A stretch of 64,000 nucleotides of DNA. It comes from Pseudoxanthomonas sp. 3HH-4. GTDB taxonomy: Bacteria; Pseudomonadota; Gammaproteobacteria; Xanthomonadales; Xanthomonadaceae. This document shows, one piece after another, positions 16,812-26,746 of this stretch. The translations under genes were made by a program, and so were the position numbers. A model generated the notes under the pieces. The model had not been told where the DNA came from. It ran no database searches and saw nothing but the letters and a program-made list of their open reading frames with translations. Position 1 is the stretch's first letter, and each line of letters opens with the position of its first letter. Location: the NCBI RefSeq assembly GCF_006716465.1, contig NZ_VFPB01000004.1:62001-126000 (forward strand). The letters run 5' to 3'.

Positions 16812-17885
16812 GTGAGTCGCACCGTGATGCCTTCGCGCCCGTTGTTGCCGCTGTTGCTGATGGTCACGCTTGCCGCATGCGGGCACGAAGAGCCCGCCGC
16901 GCCTCCCGCGCGCATCGACGGACTGCAGACCTTCCAGGTGCATGCTGCCGACGTGGCGGACGGTCGCGCCTGGGAAGGCGTGGTGGAGGCTGTCCGCCAG
17001 GCCACGCTGTCGGCGCAGACGAACGGGCGCGTCATCGCCGTGTCGCGCGATGTCAACGATCGCGTGGCCGCTGGCGATGTGCTTGTGCGGCTCAGTGCGG
17101 TCGAGCAGCAATCCGGTGTCGACGCCGCACGAGCCCAGGTGCGCGCGGCGGAAGCGTCCGCGACCGAAGCGGACGCCAACTATCAGCGCTTCGCCAACCT
17201 GGCCAAGGGCCAGTTCGTTTCCCGGGCGCAGCTGGACCAGGCCCGGATGGCGCGCGACTCGGCCCTCGCCGCGCGCGATGCCGCACGTGCCCAGTTGGCG
17301 AATGCCGGCCAGCAGACCGACTACACCACCATCCGCGCGCCCTATGCGGGTATCGTCGCCACCCGCGATGTCGAACCGGGCGAGAGCGTGGGAGTCGGCC
17401 AGACCCTGATGACCGTGTTCGCCCCGGATGCGTTGCGCATCGACGTCGCCGTGCCCCAGTCCGAAGCCGAGGCGATACGCGCCGCCCCGGTGGCCACGGT
17501 CACGCTGGACAGCGGACGACAGATCGAGGCCGATGACGTCACCGTCTTTCCCGCGGCCGACGCGTCTACCCATGCCGTGCGCGTACGCGTGCAACTTCCT
17601 GCGCTCGATGCGCCGCCGCAACCGGGGGTTACTGCCAAGGTGGCGTTTCCGGCGGTGAAAGGCGCCGCGTTCCCCCGCGTGCCCGCGAGCGCACTGGTGC
17701 GCCGCGGCGAGGTGACGGCCGTCTACGTGCTCGTCGACGGCCGGCTTTCGCTGCGCCAGGTCAGGTTGGGTGATGTCGCTGCCGAGCATGTCGACGTGAT
17801 CTCGGGACTCAAGCCAGGCGACGCCGTCGCCGTCGATCCGGTGGCCGCGCAGCAGGCGCTGGTCGCCGCGCGCAAGGAGCGCTGA
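16812..17885 (+). CDS. RND efflux periplasmic adaptor lipoprotein (HlyD/AcrA type)
   Basis: A 357-residue membrane-fusion protein. The N-terminal lipobox LAAC (near residue 21) predicts an inner-membrane-anchored periplasmic lipoprotein. Further on come the half-lipoyl motif VSRDVNDRVAAGDVLVRLSA, a helical hairpin around 90-155, APYAGIVATRDVEPGESVGVGQ and the C-terminal barrel. I chose GTG 16812 because GAGG at 16802-16805 is well placed; ATG 16827 is the alternative. It is followed one base later by its permease. No outer-membrane factor is in the locus. Its place in an SQR operon suggests export of a sulfur-related compound, which is inference. Confidence 0.88.
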   Translation: MSRTVMPSRPLLPLLLMVTLAACGHEEPAAPPARIDGLQTFQVHAADVADGRAWEGVVEAVRQATLSAQTNGRVIAVSRDVNDRVAAGDVLVRLSAVEQQSGVDAARAQVRAAEASATEADANYQRFANLAKGQFVSRAQLDQARMARDSALAARDAARAQLANAGQQTDYTTIRAPYAGIVATRDVEPGESVGVGQTLMTVFAPDALRIDVAVPQSEAEAIRAAPVATVTLDSGRQIEADDVTVFPAADASTHAVRVRVQLPALDAPPQPGVTAKVAFPAVKGAAFPRVPASALVRRGEVTAVYVLVDGRLSLRQVRLGDVAAEHVDVISGLKPGDAVAVDPVAAQQALVAARKER

Positions 17886-17886
17886 C

Positions 17887-20800
17887 ATGGCTCCGCTGAC
17901 GTCACCGCCGCGACTGGGCATCTCCGGTCGCATCGCGCGCAGCTTCCAGGCCAATCCGCTGACGCCGATCCTCGCGCTGCTCGGCCTGCTGCTGGGGCTG
18001 GTGGCGGTGATGATCACGCCGCGCGAGGAAGAGCCGCAGATCGACGTCACCATGGCCAACGTCATCGTGCCGTTCCCGGGCGCGGATGCGCGCCAGGTCG
18101 AGCAGATGGTGACCTATCCGCTGGAACAGAAACTGTCCGAGATCGAGGAGATCAAGCACACGTATTCGATCAGCCGGCCCGGCATGGCGGTGCTGACGGT
18201 GGAGTTCGACGTGGGCGTCAAGCGTCAGCCCGCGCTGGTGCGCCTGTACGACAAAGTGTTCTCGAACCAGGACTGGATGCCGGCGAACCTCGGCGTAGGC
18301 CAGCCCATCATCAAGCCCAAGGGCATCGACGACGTGCCGGTGATGGCGCTGACCCTGTGGACGGACGATCCGCAGCGCGGCGCACGCGACCTGGCCGAGG
18401 TGGCCCACACGCTGGAAACCGAGCTCAAGCGCATCCCCGGCACGCGCGACGTGTTCACCCTCGGCGCGCCCGAACGGGCGGTGATGGTGCAGCTCGATGC
18501 GGCGCGGCTGGCCAGCCATGGCCTTGCGGTGAACGATCTCTCTACAGCGCTGCAGGCCGCCAACCTGGCGCGCCAGGCGGGTGAGCGCGTCGGTACGGAT
18601 GGGGTGGTGCAGGTGACTTCCGGCCAGTTCCTGGCCGACCGCGCGGACGTGGCCGGCCTGGTGCTGGGCGTGGCGGGCGGACAGCCGGTGCGCCTGGAAG
18701 ACGTGGCGACGGTAAGCGATGCGGCCGATGCGCCGTCGAGCTATGTGTGGCACGGGGCGCCCGCCACGCGCGCGGGACCTGCAAGTGGCGTGGCGCCGGC
18801 GGTGACGCTGGCCATCGCCAAGAAGCCGGGCAGCAATGCGGCCGACATCACGTCCGCCGCCCTGGCGCGGGTGGAGGCCTTGCGCGGCACCGTCATTCCC
18901 GACGGCATCCAGGTGGAGACCACGCGCGACTACGGCCTGACGGCCAGCGACAAGGCGCAGACGCTGATCAAGAAGCTGGTCTTCGCCACCGGCTCGGTGG
19001 TGCTGCTGGTGCTGTTCGCGCTGGGCCGTCGCGAGGCCATCGTCATCGGCAGCGCGGTGGTCCTGACGCTGGCGGTCACGCTGTTCGCGTCGTGGGCGAT
19101 GGGATTCACGCTCAACCGCGTATCGCTGTTCGCGCTGATCTTCTCCATCGGCATCCTGGTGGACGATGCCATCGTGGTGGTGGAGAACATCCACCGCCAC
19201 ATGGCGCAGGGCGGCAAATCACTGGCCGAGGCCATCCCGCCGGCGGTGGATGAAGTGGGCGGTCCGACCATCCTGGCCACCTTCACCGTGCTCGCGGCGC
19301 TGATGCCCATGGCCTTCGTCAGCGGCCTGATGGGGCCTTACATGCGGCCCATTCCGATCAACGCGTCGGTCGGCATGCTGCTGTCGCTGATGATCGCGTT
19401 GGTGGTCACGCCTTGGCTGTCATTGAAGCTGCTCAAGCGGCATGCGGTCGTGCATGCGGGTGAGGGCGCTGCCCACGGGCATGCGGAAGGCACGATGGCC
19501 GCGCGCCTGCATCGCCTGTTCGAGCGCGTGATGTCGCCGTTCCTTGATGCCGGCGCGGGTGCGCGGCGCCGACGCCTGCTGTTCGTCGCCATGGCCGTGC
19601 TGGTGGCGCTGGCCGCCAGCCTGGCCGTGTTCAAGCTGGTGGTGCTGAAGATGCTGCCGTTCGACAACAAGTCCGAACTGCAGATCGTGGTCGACCTGCC
19701 CGAAGGACGCGCGCTGGAGGACACCAACGCGCTGCTGGCCGAACTGGCCGGCGTGCTGGACCGTACGCCGGAAGTCCTGCACTACCAGGGCTATGCCGGC
19801 ACGGCCGCACCGATCAACTTCAACGGGCTGGTGCGGCAGTACTACCTGCGCGAGGGGGCGAACGTCGGCGACCTGCAGGTGAACCTGGTGGATCGCCACG
19901 ACCGCGACCGCAAGAGCCACGAGATCGCCGTCGCCCTGCGCCCGCAGGTGGACGCGATAGGCCGTCGCCACGGTGCGTCGGTCAAGGTGGTGGAAGTGCC
20001 GCCCGGGCCGCCCGTGCTGTCGCCGATCGTCGCCGAAGTGTACGGGCCCGACTACGCCCGTCAGCGGCAGGTGGCGCGGGCGCTCGAACAGCGTTTCCTG
20101 GCTACCGACGGCATCGTCGATGTGGACACCAGCGTGGAAGCCGATGCGCGCCGCGACATTCTGGTGATCGACCGTCTGCGCGCTGCACGCCTGGGCGTGC
20201 CGCAGGCTGCGATCACCGAGACGATCGCCGCCGGCCTGTCGGGGCTGGACGCGACCCACGTGATCGATGGCGGCTCGAAGTATCCACGCCCCATCCGCCT
20301 GCGCCTGCCGGTGGCCGACCAGGCCTCGCTCGACGGCCTGCTCGCGCTGCGGGTACGCGGCGGCAACGGCCAACTGGTGCCGTTGTCGGAACTGGTGCAG
20401 GTGCGCTCCACGTGGTGGGATGGCGCCATCCACCACAAGGACCTGCTGCCGGTGGTGTACGTGATGGGCGACGAGAGCGGCACCGTCGACAGCCCGCTGT
20501 ACGGGATGTTCGACCTGGTCGGCCAGATCGCCGACAACGCCATCGACGGACAGCAGGTGGCGCAGTTCTTCATCCGCCAGCCCCCGGACACCACCGCCTT
20601 CGGCATCAAGTGGGATGGCGAGTGGCAGATCACCTACGAGACCTTCCGCGACATGGGCATCGCCTATGCGGCCGGCATGGTGCTGATCTACCTGCTGGTG
20701 GTGGCCTACTTCCGCAACTACGTGGTGCCGCTGGTGATCATGGCGCCCATCCCGTTGACCGTGATCGGCGTGATGCCGGGCCACGCCCTGCTGGGCGCGC

Positions 20801-21138
20801 AGTTCACGGCCACCAGCATGATCGGCATGATCGCGCTGGCGGGCATCATCGTGCGCAACTCGATCCTGCTGGTGGACTTCATCAACCACCTGGTCGAGCG
20901 CGGGCAGACGCTGGAGTCGGCGGTCGTCGACGCCTGCGCGGTGCGCGCGCAGCCGATCGCGCTGACTGCGCTGGCGGCGATGGCGGGTGCGTTCTTCATC
21001 CTGGACGACCCCATCTTCAATGGCCTGGCGATCTCGCTGATCTTCGGCATCCTGGTGTCCACGGTGCTGACGCTGGTGGTGATTCCGTTGCTGTACTACG
21101 GGCTGAAGCAGCGCGCACACAAGGAATCCAAGGCATGA
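17887..21138 (+). CDS. RND efflux transporter permease subunit
   Basis: A 1083-residue inner-membrane proton-driven pump of the RND superfamily with the expected duplicated 6+6 helix layout and two large periplasmic loops. The proton-relay motif is present in helix 4 as GILVDDAIVVVENIHRHM (paired Asp). The second half has GIIVRNSILLVDFIN. It resembles the AcrB/CzcA-like subgroup often next to SQR genes, but motifs do not settle between drug (HAE) and metal (HME) export. It begins one base after the adaptor stop, and its stop overlaps the next start (ATGA). A short His-containing insertion is at about residues 517-542. Confidence 0.9.
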   Translation: MAPLTSPPRLGISGRIARSFQANPLTPILALLGLLLGLVAVMITPREEEPQIDVTMANVIVPFPGADARQVEQMVTYPLEQKLSEIEEIKHTYSISRPGMAVLTVEFDVGVKRQPALVRLYDKVFSNQDWMPANLGVGQPIIKPKGIDDVPVMALTLWTDDPQRGARDLAEVAHTLETELKRIPGTRDVFTLGAPERAVMVQLDAARLASHGLAVNDLSTALQAANLARQAGERVGTDGVVQVTSGQFLADRADVAGLVLGVAGGQPVRLEDVATVSDAADAPSSYVWHGAPATRAGPASGVAPAVTLAIAKKPGSNAADITSAALARVEALRGTVIPDGIQVETTRDYGLTASDKAQTLIKKLVFATGSVVLLVLFALGRREAIVIGSAVVLTLAVTLFASWAMGFTLNRVSLFALIFSIGILVDDAIVVVENIHRHMAQGGKSLAEAIPPAVDEVGGPTILATFTVLAALMPMAFVSGLMGPYMRPIPINASVGMLLSLMIALVVTPWLSLKLLKRHAVVHAGEGAAHGHAEGTMAARLHRLFERVMSPFLDAGAGARRRRLLFVAMAVLVALAASLAVFKLVVLKMLPFDNKSELQIVVDLPEGRALEDTNALLAELAGVLDRTPEVLHYQGYAGTAAPINFNGLVRQYYLREGANVGDLQVNLVDRHDRDRKSHEIAVALRPQVDAIGRRHGASVKVVEVPPGPPVLSPIVAEVYGPDYARQRQVARALEQRFLATDGIVDVDTSVEADARRDILVIDRLRAARLGVPQAAITETIAAGLSGLDATHVIDGGSKYPRPIRLRLPVADQASLDGLLALRVRGGNGQLVPLSELVQVRSTWWDGAIHHKDLLPVVYVMGDESGTVDSPLYGMFDLVGQIADNAIDGQQVAQFFIRQPPDTTAFGIKWDGEWQITYETFRDMGIAYAAGMVLIYLLVVAYFRNYVVPLVIMAPIPLTVIGVMPGHALLGAQFTATSMIGMIALAGIIVRNSILLVDFINHLVERGQTLESAVVDACAVRAQPIALTALAAMAGAFFILDDPIFNGLAISLIFGILVSTVLTLVVIPLLYYGLKQRAHKESKA

Positions 21139-21818
21139 ATCTATCGAACCCCTCTCGGCTGCTGTGGTTGGCTTGCTTGGCATGGGCCGTCGCGGCATGT
21201 GCCCCCGGGGACGTCGGTGACGCTGACCGCCACGTGGCGGAAGCCGACCCGGGGCAGGGCGCCGAAACGCCACGGACGGCACCGATCGATCCCGATCTCG
21301 ACCGCGCGAAGGCGGCCGCACAGGCCTTCAGCGGTCGTCTGCGTGGCCGCCTGCAGGCGGCGATGCAGGCCGGTGGCCCCACCGCTGCCGTCGAGGTCTG
21401 CCATGCCGAGGCGCCGGCCATCGCAGACGCGGTGATGGCCGAGCACGGCGTGCGCCTGGGCCGCGTCGCGCTGCCCGGACGCCACCGCAACGCCGGACAT
21501 GTTGCTGACGGTTGGCAGCTCGCCACGCTGGAGGCCTTCCAGCAAGCCGTCCTGGAGGGTGCGTCCGCCGCGGAGCAGGTGTCGGTGGTTCGCGAAGGCC
21601 TGCCCGAGGGCGTCGCGTTGCGCCTGATGCGGGGCATCGCCACCGAACCCGGCTGCCTGGCCTGCCATGGCACGCAGGTCGCCCCGGCCGTCCGCACTGC
21701 CATCGCGGCGCATTATCCTGACGATGCGGCCACCGGTTTCGCGGTGGGCGACCTGCGCGGCGGGCTGTGGGTCGAAGTGCCCGCCGCTGCCCACACCCCT
21801 CAGGAGGCCACGCCATGA
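21135..21818 (+). CDS. Tll0287-like (DUF3365) lipoprotein with one CxxCH heme motif
   Basis: A 227-residue envelope protein. The N-terminus has a lipobox AVAAC (about residues 18-22). The body contains AAVEVCHAEAPAIAD and the c-type heme motif CLACHG near residue 175, then FAVGDLRGGLWVEV. This is the DUF3365/Tll0287-like fold, usually a PAS-like heme domain used for sensing or electron transfer. It starts inside the RND permease stop (ATGA) and itself overlaps the OsmC gene, so it is a fixed part of the operon. A role in sensing or oxidising sulfur species in the periplasm is inference. Confidence 0.8.
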   Translation: MNLSNPSRLLWLACLAWAVAACAPGDVGDADRHVAEADPGQGAETPRTAPIDPDLDRAKAAAQAFSGRLRGRLQAAMQAGGPTAAVEVCHAEAPAIADAVMAEHGVRLGRVALPGRHRNAGHVADGWQLATLEAFQQAVLEGASAAEQVSVVREGLPEGVALRLMRGIATEPGCLACHGTQVAPAVRTAIAAHYPDDAATGFAVGDLRGGLWVEVPAAAHTPQEATP

Positions 21819-22297
21819 GCACCGACGCGCCGATCCGCATAACCCTGGAACAGGAAGAGGACTACAGCTTCCGCATCCGCTTCGACGACACCACCATCGC
21901 CGAGCTGATGACCGACGAGCCGGAGCCACTGGGCAGGGGTGAGGGGCCGAACCCGACGCGGCTGCTGGTGTCTGCCGTGGCCAACTGCCTGTCGGCCAGC
22001 CTGCTGTTCGCACTGCGCAAGTTCAAGAATTCACCAGGCAAGCTGGTGACGCATGCGACGGCCGAACTGGTCCGCAACGAACAGGGGCGGCTGCGCGTGG
22101 GTCACATCCATGCCGACATCCGGCTTGCAGAAACCGGCACGGCGCATGCCTCGCTGGAACGCATCCTGGCCCAGTTCGAGAATTTCTGCGTGGTGACGGA
22201 GAGCGTCCGCCACGGCATCGATGTGTCCGTGAGCATCACCGATGCCGACGGCGTCCAGCTGCACGGTACGGTGCGGACGGATCAGGCCGATTCCTGA
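21815..22297 (+). CDS. OsmC family protein
   Basis: A 160-residue OsmC-fold protein. The two conserved redox cysteines are visible in AVANCLSASLLFAL (about residue 57) and ENFCVVTESVRHG (about residue 126). Family members reduce organic hydroperoxides with a thiol partner, and some also act on persulfides. The ATG 21815 overlaps the preceding stop. It is the last gene of the SQR arm and ends just before a REP pair, giving the sulfide operon an in-built thiol-repair enzyme. Confidence 0.88.
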   Translation: MSTDAPIRITLEQEEDYSFRIRFDDTTIAELMTDEPEPLGRGEGPNPTRLLVSAVANCLSASLLFALRKFKNSPGKLVTHATAELVRNEQGRLRVGHIHADIRLAETGTAHASLERILAQFENFCVVTESVRHGIDVSVSITDADGVQLHGTVRTDQADS

Positions 22298-22314
22298 GCT
22301 GGGGGGCTGCTCTT

Positions 22315-22379
22315 GTGGGAGCGACGCAAGTCGCGATGAGGCGTTACCGCAGGCCTCTCGCGACTCACATCGCTCCCAC
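22315..22379. repeat. REP pair, short-loop form
   Basis: Arms of 22 bases at 22315-22336 (GTGGGAGCGACGCAAGTCGC...) and 22358-22379 pair with two or three mismatches around a loop of about 20 bases. It belongs to the same family as 10733-10863 and lies just after the OsmC stop, where it may also end the transcript. Confidence 0.8.
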
Positions 22380-22480
22380 CCGGGTGCGGAAAGGCCGGGC
22401 AAGCCCCGCGCTCCCGGATCGCCGCCGGCCCTCGGGCGTGGCATGATCAGGACTTCCGCAGTCCGCATCCGAAGCCGTCC

Positions 22481-23518
22481 GTGATCGCGCCCATCAAGGG
22501 GAAGGCCACTTCGCTGGACATCGCCCATCTCGCGGGCGTGTCGCAGCCCACCGTCTCGCGCGCGCTGCGCGGCAGCCCGATGGTCAACGAGGAGACGCGC
22601 AAGCGCATCCTGGCCATCGCCGAGCAGCTGAACTACAAGGTCGACAAGAACGCCTCCAACCTGCGGCGCCAACATTCCGGCACGCTGGCGCTGCTGTTTT
22701 TCGAAGACCCCACCCCGGACGAGTCGTCCATCAACCCGTTCTTCCTGTCCATGCTGGGCAGCATCACGCGCGCCTGTGCGCTGCGTGGCTACGATCTGCT
22801 GATCTCGTTCCAGCAGTTGTCGACCGACTGGCAGGCCGACTACGAGGACAGCAAGAAGGCCGACGGCATCATCCTGCTGGGGTATGGCGATTACCTCGAA
22901 TCGCGCGGCCGCCTGGAGCGGCTGGTGGAGCAGGGCACGCATTTCGTGCGCTGGGGCGCCGTGCAGCCGGGTACGCCGGGCGTGTCGATCGGGTGCGACA
23001 ACACCCAGGGCGGCCACGACATCACCGCGCACCTTATCGAACAGGGGCGTCGCCGCATCGCCTTCCTCGGGCACGCGTCCAACCACTATCCCGAGTTCTT
23101 CGAGCGCTACCTCGGACACCGGCAGGCATTGGACGTCGCAGGCGTCGAGGCGGACACCGCCCTGCAGGTGGATGCCATCACCACCGAGCAGTCCGGCCAT
23201 GAAGCCGCCTGCGAACTGCTCGCGCGTGACGTGCCGTTCGATGCGATTTTCGCTGCCAGCGACCTGATCGCGGCGGGCGCAATGAAGGCCTTGCTCGAGC
23301 GCGGCCTGCGGGTGCCGGAAGATATCGCCGTGGCCGGTTTCGATGACATTCCGCTGGCCAGCTTCGTCAACCCCGGCCTCTCGACGGTGCAGCAGGACAC
23401 CAAGCGCGCAGGCGCCCTGCTGGTCGAAACATTGCTGGCACTGATCAATGGTGAACCGGCGGAAAGCCAGACCATCCCGGTCAGGCTGGCGCTGCGCGGG
23501 TCGACGGCGACGAAGTAA
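22481..23518 (+). CDS. LacI-family regulator of the maltodextrin locus
   Basis: A 345-residue repressor. The N-terminal helix-turn-helix [24 protein letters not shown] and the hinge [16 protein letters not shown] are followed by a periplasmic-binding-protein-like sugar domain ending in [23 protein letters not shown]. Such regulators (MalI/CebR-like) sense maltose or a related glucoside in Xanthomonas and Caulobacter. The start is GTG 22481; no ATG precedes the HTH. It faces the amylolytic genes across a REP pair. The repeated 18-bp near-palindrome at 27000 and 29845 is its likely operator; no copy is seen at its own promoter. Confidence 0.88.
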   Translation: MIAPIKGKATSLDIAHLAGVSQPTVSRALRGSPMVNEETRKRILAIAEQLNYKVDKNASNLRRQHSGTLALLFFEDPTPDESSINPFFLSMLGSITRACALRGYDLLISFQQLSTDWQADYEDSKKADGIILLGYGDYLESRGRLERLVEQGTHFVRWGAVQPGTPGVSIGCDNTQGGHDITAHLIEQGRRRIAFLGHASNHYPEFFERYLGHRQALDVAGVEADTALQVDAITTEQSGHEAACELLARDVPFDAIFAASDLIAAGAMKALLERGLRVPEDIAVAGFDDIPLASFVNPGLSTVQQDTKRAGALLVETLLALINGEPAESQTIPVRLALRGSTATK

Positions 23519-23527
23519 CCACGCTGT

Positions 23528-23671
23528 TGTAGGAGCGACGTGAGTCGCGACCGCGGCCCACACGCGTCAGGAAATCCAGATAACGCCAGCTTTCTGCACC
23601 TACAGGTTATCGCGCGACCCTGCGCCGATGCGGACCCAAGGTCTGCGGTCGCGACTGACGTCGCTCCTACA
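23528..23671. repeat. REP pair between convergent regulator and amylase genes
   Basis: The left arm from 23528 (TGTAGGAGCGACGTGAGTCG...) and the right arm ending at 23671 (...ACTGACGTCGCTCCTACA) are inverted copies of the same 26-base element as 10733-10863, with one or two differences, and lie about 90 bases apart. It fills the gap between the LacI stop and the amylase stop. Confidence 0.82.
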
Positions 23672-23684
23672 GAAGGCGCTGACT

Positions 23685-25361
23685 TCAATCCGCCTTGGGC
23701 GCTTTGCGTGCCATCAGTTCCGCCAGCCGCGCGCGCGTATCGGCGCGGGTGATCGGCGCGTCCAGCAGGAACACACGCACGCCGTGCGCCGGCACCTCGG
23801 CTTGCAGGCGGTTGCGCACCCGTTGGGTTTTGCCGGTGAACGCATCGCGCCAGGTGCCGGCCTGCAGGTGATCGGATACCGACAGCTTCGCCGGCGTATC
23901 CGCCTTGTTCAGCAGCACCAGTGCGGTCTGGGTGGTGCCTTCGTGCTGCAGTACGCGGTAGAAGATCGCCTGGTCGCCCTTCATGCGCACGTTGAGCTGG
24001 AGGCCGCGCTGCAGGGCCGGCGTGTCGCGGCGCAGCTGGGCGATGCGCTTCAAGGGCGCGAAAATCGGGCTCTGCGGCGCGGCATCGATGCGTTCCTGGC
24101 CGAAGTAGTTGCGGTTGCCGGCATGTTCCGCATGGCCGCGTTCGAAGCCGGCTTCCGAGCCGTAGTAGATCACCGGGATGCCGCGTGCGGTGAACAGCCA
24201 GTTGTGCGCATCGATGAAGCCTTCGTCCGTGGCATTCATGCGTGCCATGTCGTGGTTGTCGTAGAACGTCATCAGGTCGTACGGGTTCGCGTACGGACCA
24301 TCTTCCAGATACAGCGCTTTGCCGATCTCCTCATAGCTGGTGCCGGGTTTCTCGAATACCTCCGTCAGCTTCCCCTTCAGCGGGAAGTCCAGCACGCTGT
24401 AGCTGCCGTTGCGTGCCCAGGTGTGGCCGGCGATGCTGGCGGCGTCGTAGTTGAAGTTCTCGCCGAACATGAAGAAGCCCGGCTTCTTCGCACGCATGCG
24501 GTCGGCGAATTCCTTCCAGAACGCATGCGGCATCCAGGCGATGGTGTCCACGCGGAACGCGGCCGCGCCCTGGTCGATCCACTGCTCGTAGGCGCCGACC
24601 AGGTATTCCATGACGACCGGGTTGTTTTCGTTGAAGTCGGACAGCTGCGCCAAACCACCGCCGGTGTTGTAGAACGCGTGCATCGGCTTGCGGCGCGGGT
24701 CCAGCCTGTCGGGGTCGAGGTTCTGATGGTCGGCGATCAGTTTACCGTTCTGGTCCCAGATCTTGCCGTACTGCGGCTGCATCTTCGGCATCGAATAGGC
24801 TGGCGAGCCGTGGTTGCCGACGATGTCCAGCACCACGTCGAGCTTCTGCTCCTTCATGGCGCGGGTGAAACCGGCGAAATCCAGCCCTTCGCTCGGCAGG
24901 TGTTCGTCCAGCCTGTAGAAATTGATGCCCCAGTAGCCGTGGTAGCCGGTCTTGCCGCGGTCGGTGAACATGCCAGCCCACTTCACTTCCTCGCCGCCGG
25001 TGAAGGCTTCGTCCGGGTTGTCGATGATCGGCGTGATCCACACCGAGGTGAAGCCGAGGTCGCGGATGTAGCCGGCGTTGTCCAGCACGCCCCTGAAGTC
25101 GCCGCCGAGGTAGCCGACGTTGTCGGTCTGGCCTGCCGGCGCGCCCGGCGTAGGACGATCGAACGTCGGGTTCTTCCCGCCCTGGTCGCGATGATCGTTC
25201 GACGGATCACCATTGACGAAGCGGTCCGTCAGCACGAAGTACACGGCTTCCTTCGCGAAGGGTTCGGTGGTGCCGTAGAAGGCGTCGGCTGCGAGCGCGA
25301 CGCCGGGCATGCCGACCATGGAGGCCAGCGCGATGGCGAGGGAGCGGCGGGCGTGCTTCAT
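23685..25361 (-). CDS. Exported alpha-amylase family protein (GH13)
   Basis: A 558-residue glycoside hydrolase family 13 enzyme with a signal peptide ([24 protein letters not shown]). Catalytic-site regions are visible: [21 protein letters not shown] (nucleophile Asp), FFMFGENFN (acid/base Glu) and FYDNHDMAR (third Asp). It should cut alpha-1,4-glucans or maltodextrins in the periplasm or outside the cell and feed the neighbouring uptake system. The ATG 25361 shares one base with the transporter stop (TGATG), so it is cotranscribed downstream of the MFS gene. The longer open frame upstream lies inside that transporter gene and is not part of it. Confidence 0.92.
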   Translation of the reverse strand: MKHARRSLAIALASMVGMPGVALAADAFYGTTEPFAKEAVYFVLTDRFVNGDPSNDHRDQGGKNPTFDRPTPGAPAGQTDNVGYLGGDFRGVLDNAGYIRDLGFTSVWITPIIDNPDEAFTGGEEVKWAGMFTDRGKTGYHGYWGINFYRLDEHLPSEGLDFAGFTRAMKEQKLDVVLDIVGNHGSPAYSMPKMQPQYGKIWDQNGKLIADHQNLDPDRLDPRRKPMHAFYNTGGGLAQLSDFNENNPVVMEYLVGAYEQWIDQGAAAFRVDTIAWMPHAFWKEFADRMRAKKPGFFMFGENFNYDAASIAGHTWARNGSYSVLDFPLKGKLTEVFEKPGTSYEEIGKALYLEDGPYANPYDLMTFYDNHDMARMNATDEGFIDAHNWLFTARGIPVIYYGSEAGFERGHAEHAGNRNYFGQERIDAAPQSPIFAPLKRIAQLRRDTPALQRGLQLNVRMKGDQAIFYRVLQHEGTTQTALVLLNKADTPAKLSVSDHLQAGTWRDAFTGKTQRVRNRLQAEVPAHGVRVFLLDAPITRADTRARLAELMARKAPKAD

Positions 25362-26746
25362 CAATGGGCCTGCGAGGAAAGGGGAGCGGGGCTGTGCGCG
25401 GGCTCGCGCACGAAGACAAGGGCGGCAGCGGCCAGCAGCAGGCTGGTGCCGCTGATGACCAGCGCGAACACGGACTCGTTCGCGAAGAAGGTGCGCAACG
25501 AAGGCCCGAGCAGCGTGGCGGCCACGATCTGCGGCACCACGATGAACATGTTGAAGATGCCCATGTAGATGCCCATCTTTTCCGCCGGCACATGGCTGGA
25601 CAGCAGGGCGTACGGCATCGACAGGATGCTGGCCCACGCCACGCCGACCAGCGCGAACGAGCCGATCAGCCAGGCCGGATGCGGCACGAACCACATCGAC
25701 AGGAAGCCAATGCCGCCCAGCACCAGCGAGCCGGCATGCACCGCCTTGCGGTTGAGCGGGAAGCGCGCCGCATAGAAGCTCAGCAGCAAGGCGACCAGCA
25801 TCGACGACAGCCCGTAGTAGCCCATGTACGAACCCACCAGGTCCGCCGCATTCTGGAACGCGGCATTGGTCGACTGGAAGGCCGCAGCTTGCGCTGGCAC
25901 CGCCATGTCGAAGGCGGCGGGATCGGGTGCGGGCGCCTTGAACACGTGCTCGGTCAGGCCGGGTGTGGCCATGCTCCACATGGCGAAGAACGCCAGCCAG
26001 CTGAAGAACTGCACCAGGCCGAGCCTCAGCATCTGCGCGGGCATGTGGACGACGTGGTGGACGATCTCGCCGGCGAAGTTGCCGCGCCGTTTTTGTTCCT
26101 CGCGGAAGCGCTGCAGGTCTTCAGGCGGGTATTCGGGCGTGGTGAAGATGGTCACCAGGATGCTGGCCATGAACACGAATGCGCCGATCGCGAACGCCAC
26201 CTTCACCGAAGGCGGCACCACGCCGGGGCCGGCTTCGTTCGGCACGCCGAGCTGGGTGATGAACCACGGCAGGTTGCTGGCCACCCAGGTGCCCACGCCG
26301 ATGATCAGCGTCTGCAGCACGAATCCGTAAGAGCGCTGCTCTTCCGGCAGCTTGTCGGCCACCAGCGCACGGAACGGTTCCATGCTGATGTTGATGCTGG
26401 CATCCAGTACCCACAGCAGGCCTGCCGCGATCCACAGCGTGGGCGAGTGCGGCATGAACACCAGCGCGATGGAGCTGAGGATGGCACCGATGAGGAAGAA
26501 CGGGCGGCGGCGCCCCAGGCGCGGATGCCAGGTGCGGTCGCTCAGATAGCCGATCACCGGCTGCACCAGCAGGCCGGTCAGCGGTGCGGCGATCCATAGC
26601 AGTGGCAACGCGTCCTTCTCCGCGCCCAATGTCTGGAATATGCGGGACATGAAGCCGCCCTGCAGCGCGAAACCGAACTGGATGCCGAGGAAGCCGAACG
26701 ACATGTTCCAGATCTGCCAGAAGGACAGGCGGGGCTTGGCGGTCAT
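25361..26746 (-). CDS. MFS maltose/maltodextrin-type sugar transporter
   Basis: A 461-residue inner-membrane transporter with 12 predicted helices. It resembles the SLC45/GPH-like sugar importers of xanthomonad maltose loci: start KPRLSFWQIWNMSFGFLGIQFGFALQ, then YLSDRTWHPRLGRRRPFFLIGA between helices 2 and 3, and SMEPFRALVADKLPEEQRS in the loop after helix 4. It should import maltose or oligosaccharides from the periplasm. The ATG 26746 is chosen for family fit. It faces the alpha-glucosidase gene across a 374-base divergent region that holds the shared operator. Confidence 0.9.
   Translation of the reverse strand: MTAKPRLSFWQIWNMSFGFLGIQFGFALQGGFMSRIFQTLGAEKDALPLLWIAAPLTGLLVQPVIGYLSDRTWHPRLGRRRPFFLIGAILSSIALVFMPHSPTLWIAAGLLWVLDASINISMEPFRALVADKLPEEQRSYGFVLQTLIIGVGTWVASNLPWFITQLGVPNEAGPGVVPPSVKVAFAIGAFVFMASILVTIFTTPEYPPEDLQRFREEQKRRGNFAGEIVHHVVHMPAQMLRLGLVQFFSWLAFFAMWSMATPGLTEHVFKAPAPDPAAFDMAVPAQAAAFQSTNAAFQNAADLVGSYMGYYGLSSMLVALLLSFYAARFPLNRKAVHAGSLVLGGIGFLSMWFVPHPAWLIGSFALVGVAWASILSMPYALLSSHVPAEKMGIYMGIFNMFIVVPQIVAATLLGPSLRTFFANESVFALVISGTSLLLAAAALVFVREPAHSPAPLSSQAH

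Noticed and set aside
19420..21321. Long minus-strand frame across the RND permease gene
   Set aside because: The composition (His/Arg/Gln-rich, no domain) is that of an antisense shadow of a high-GC gene.
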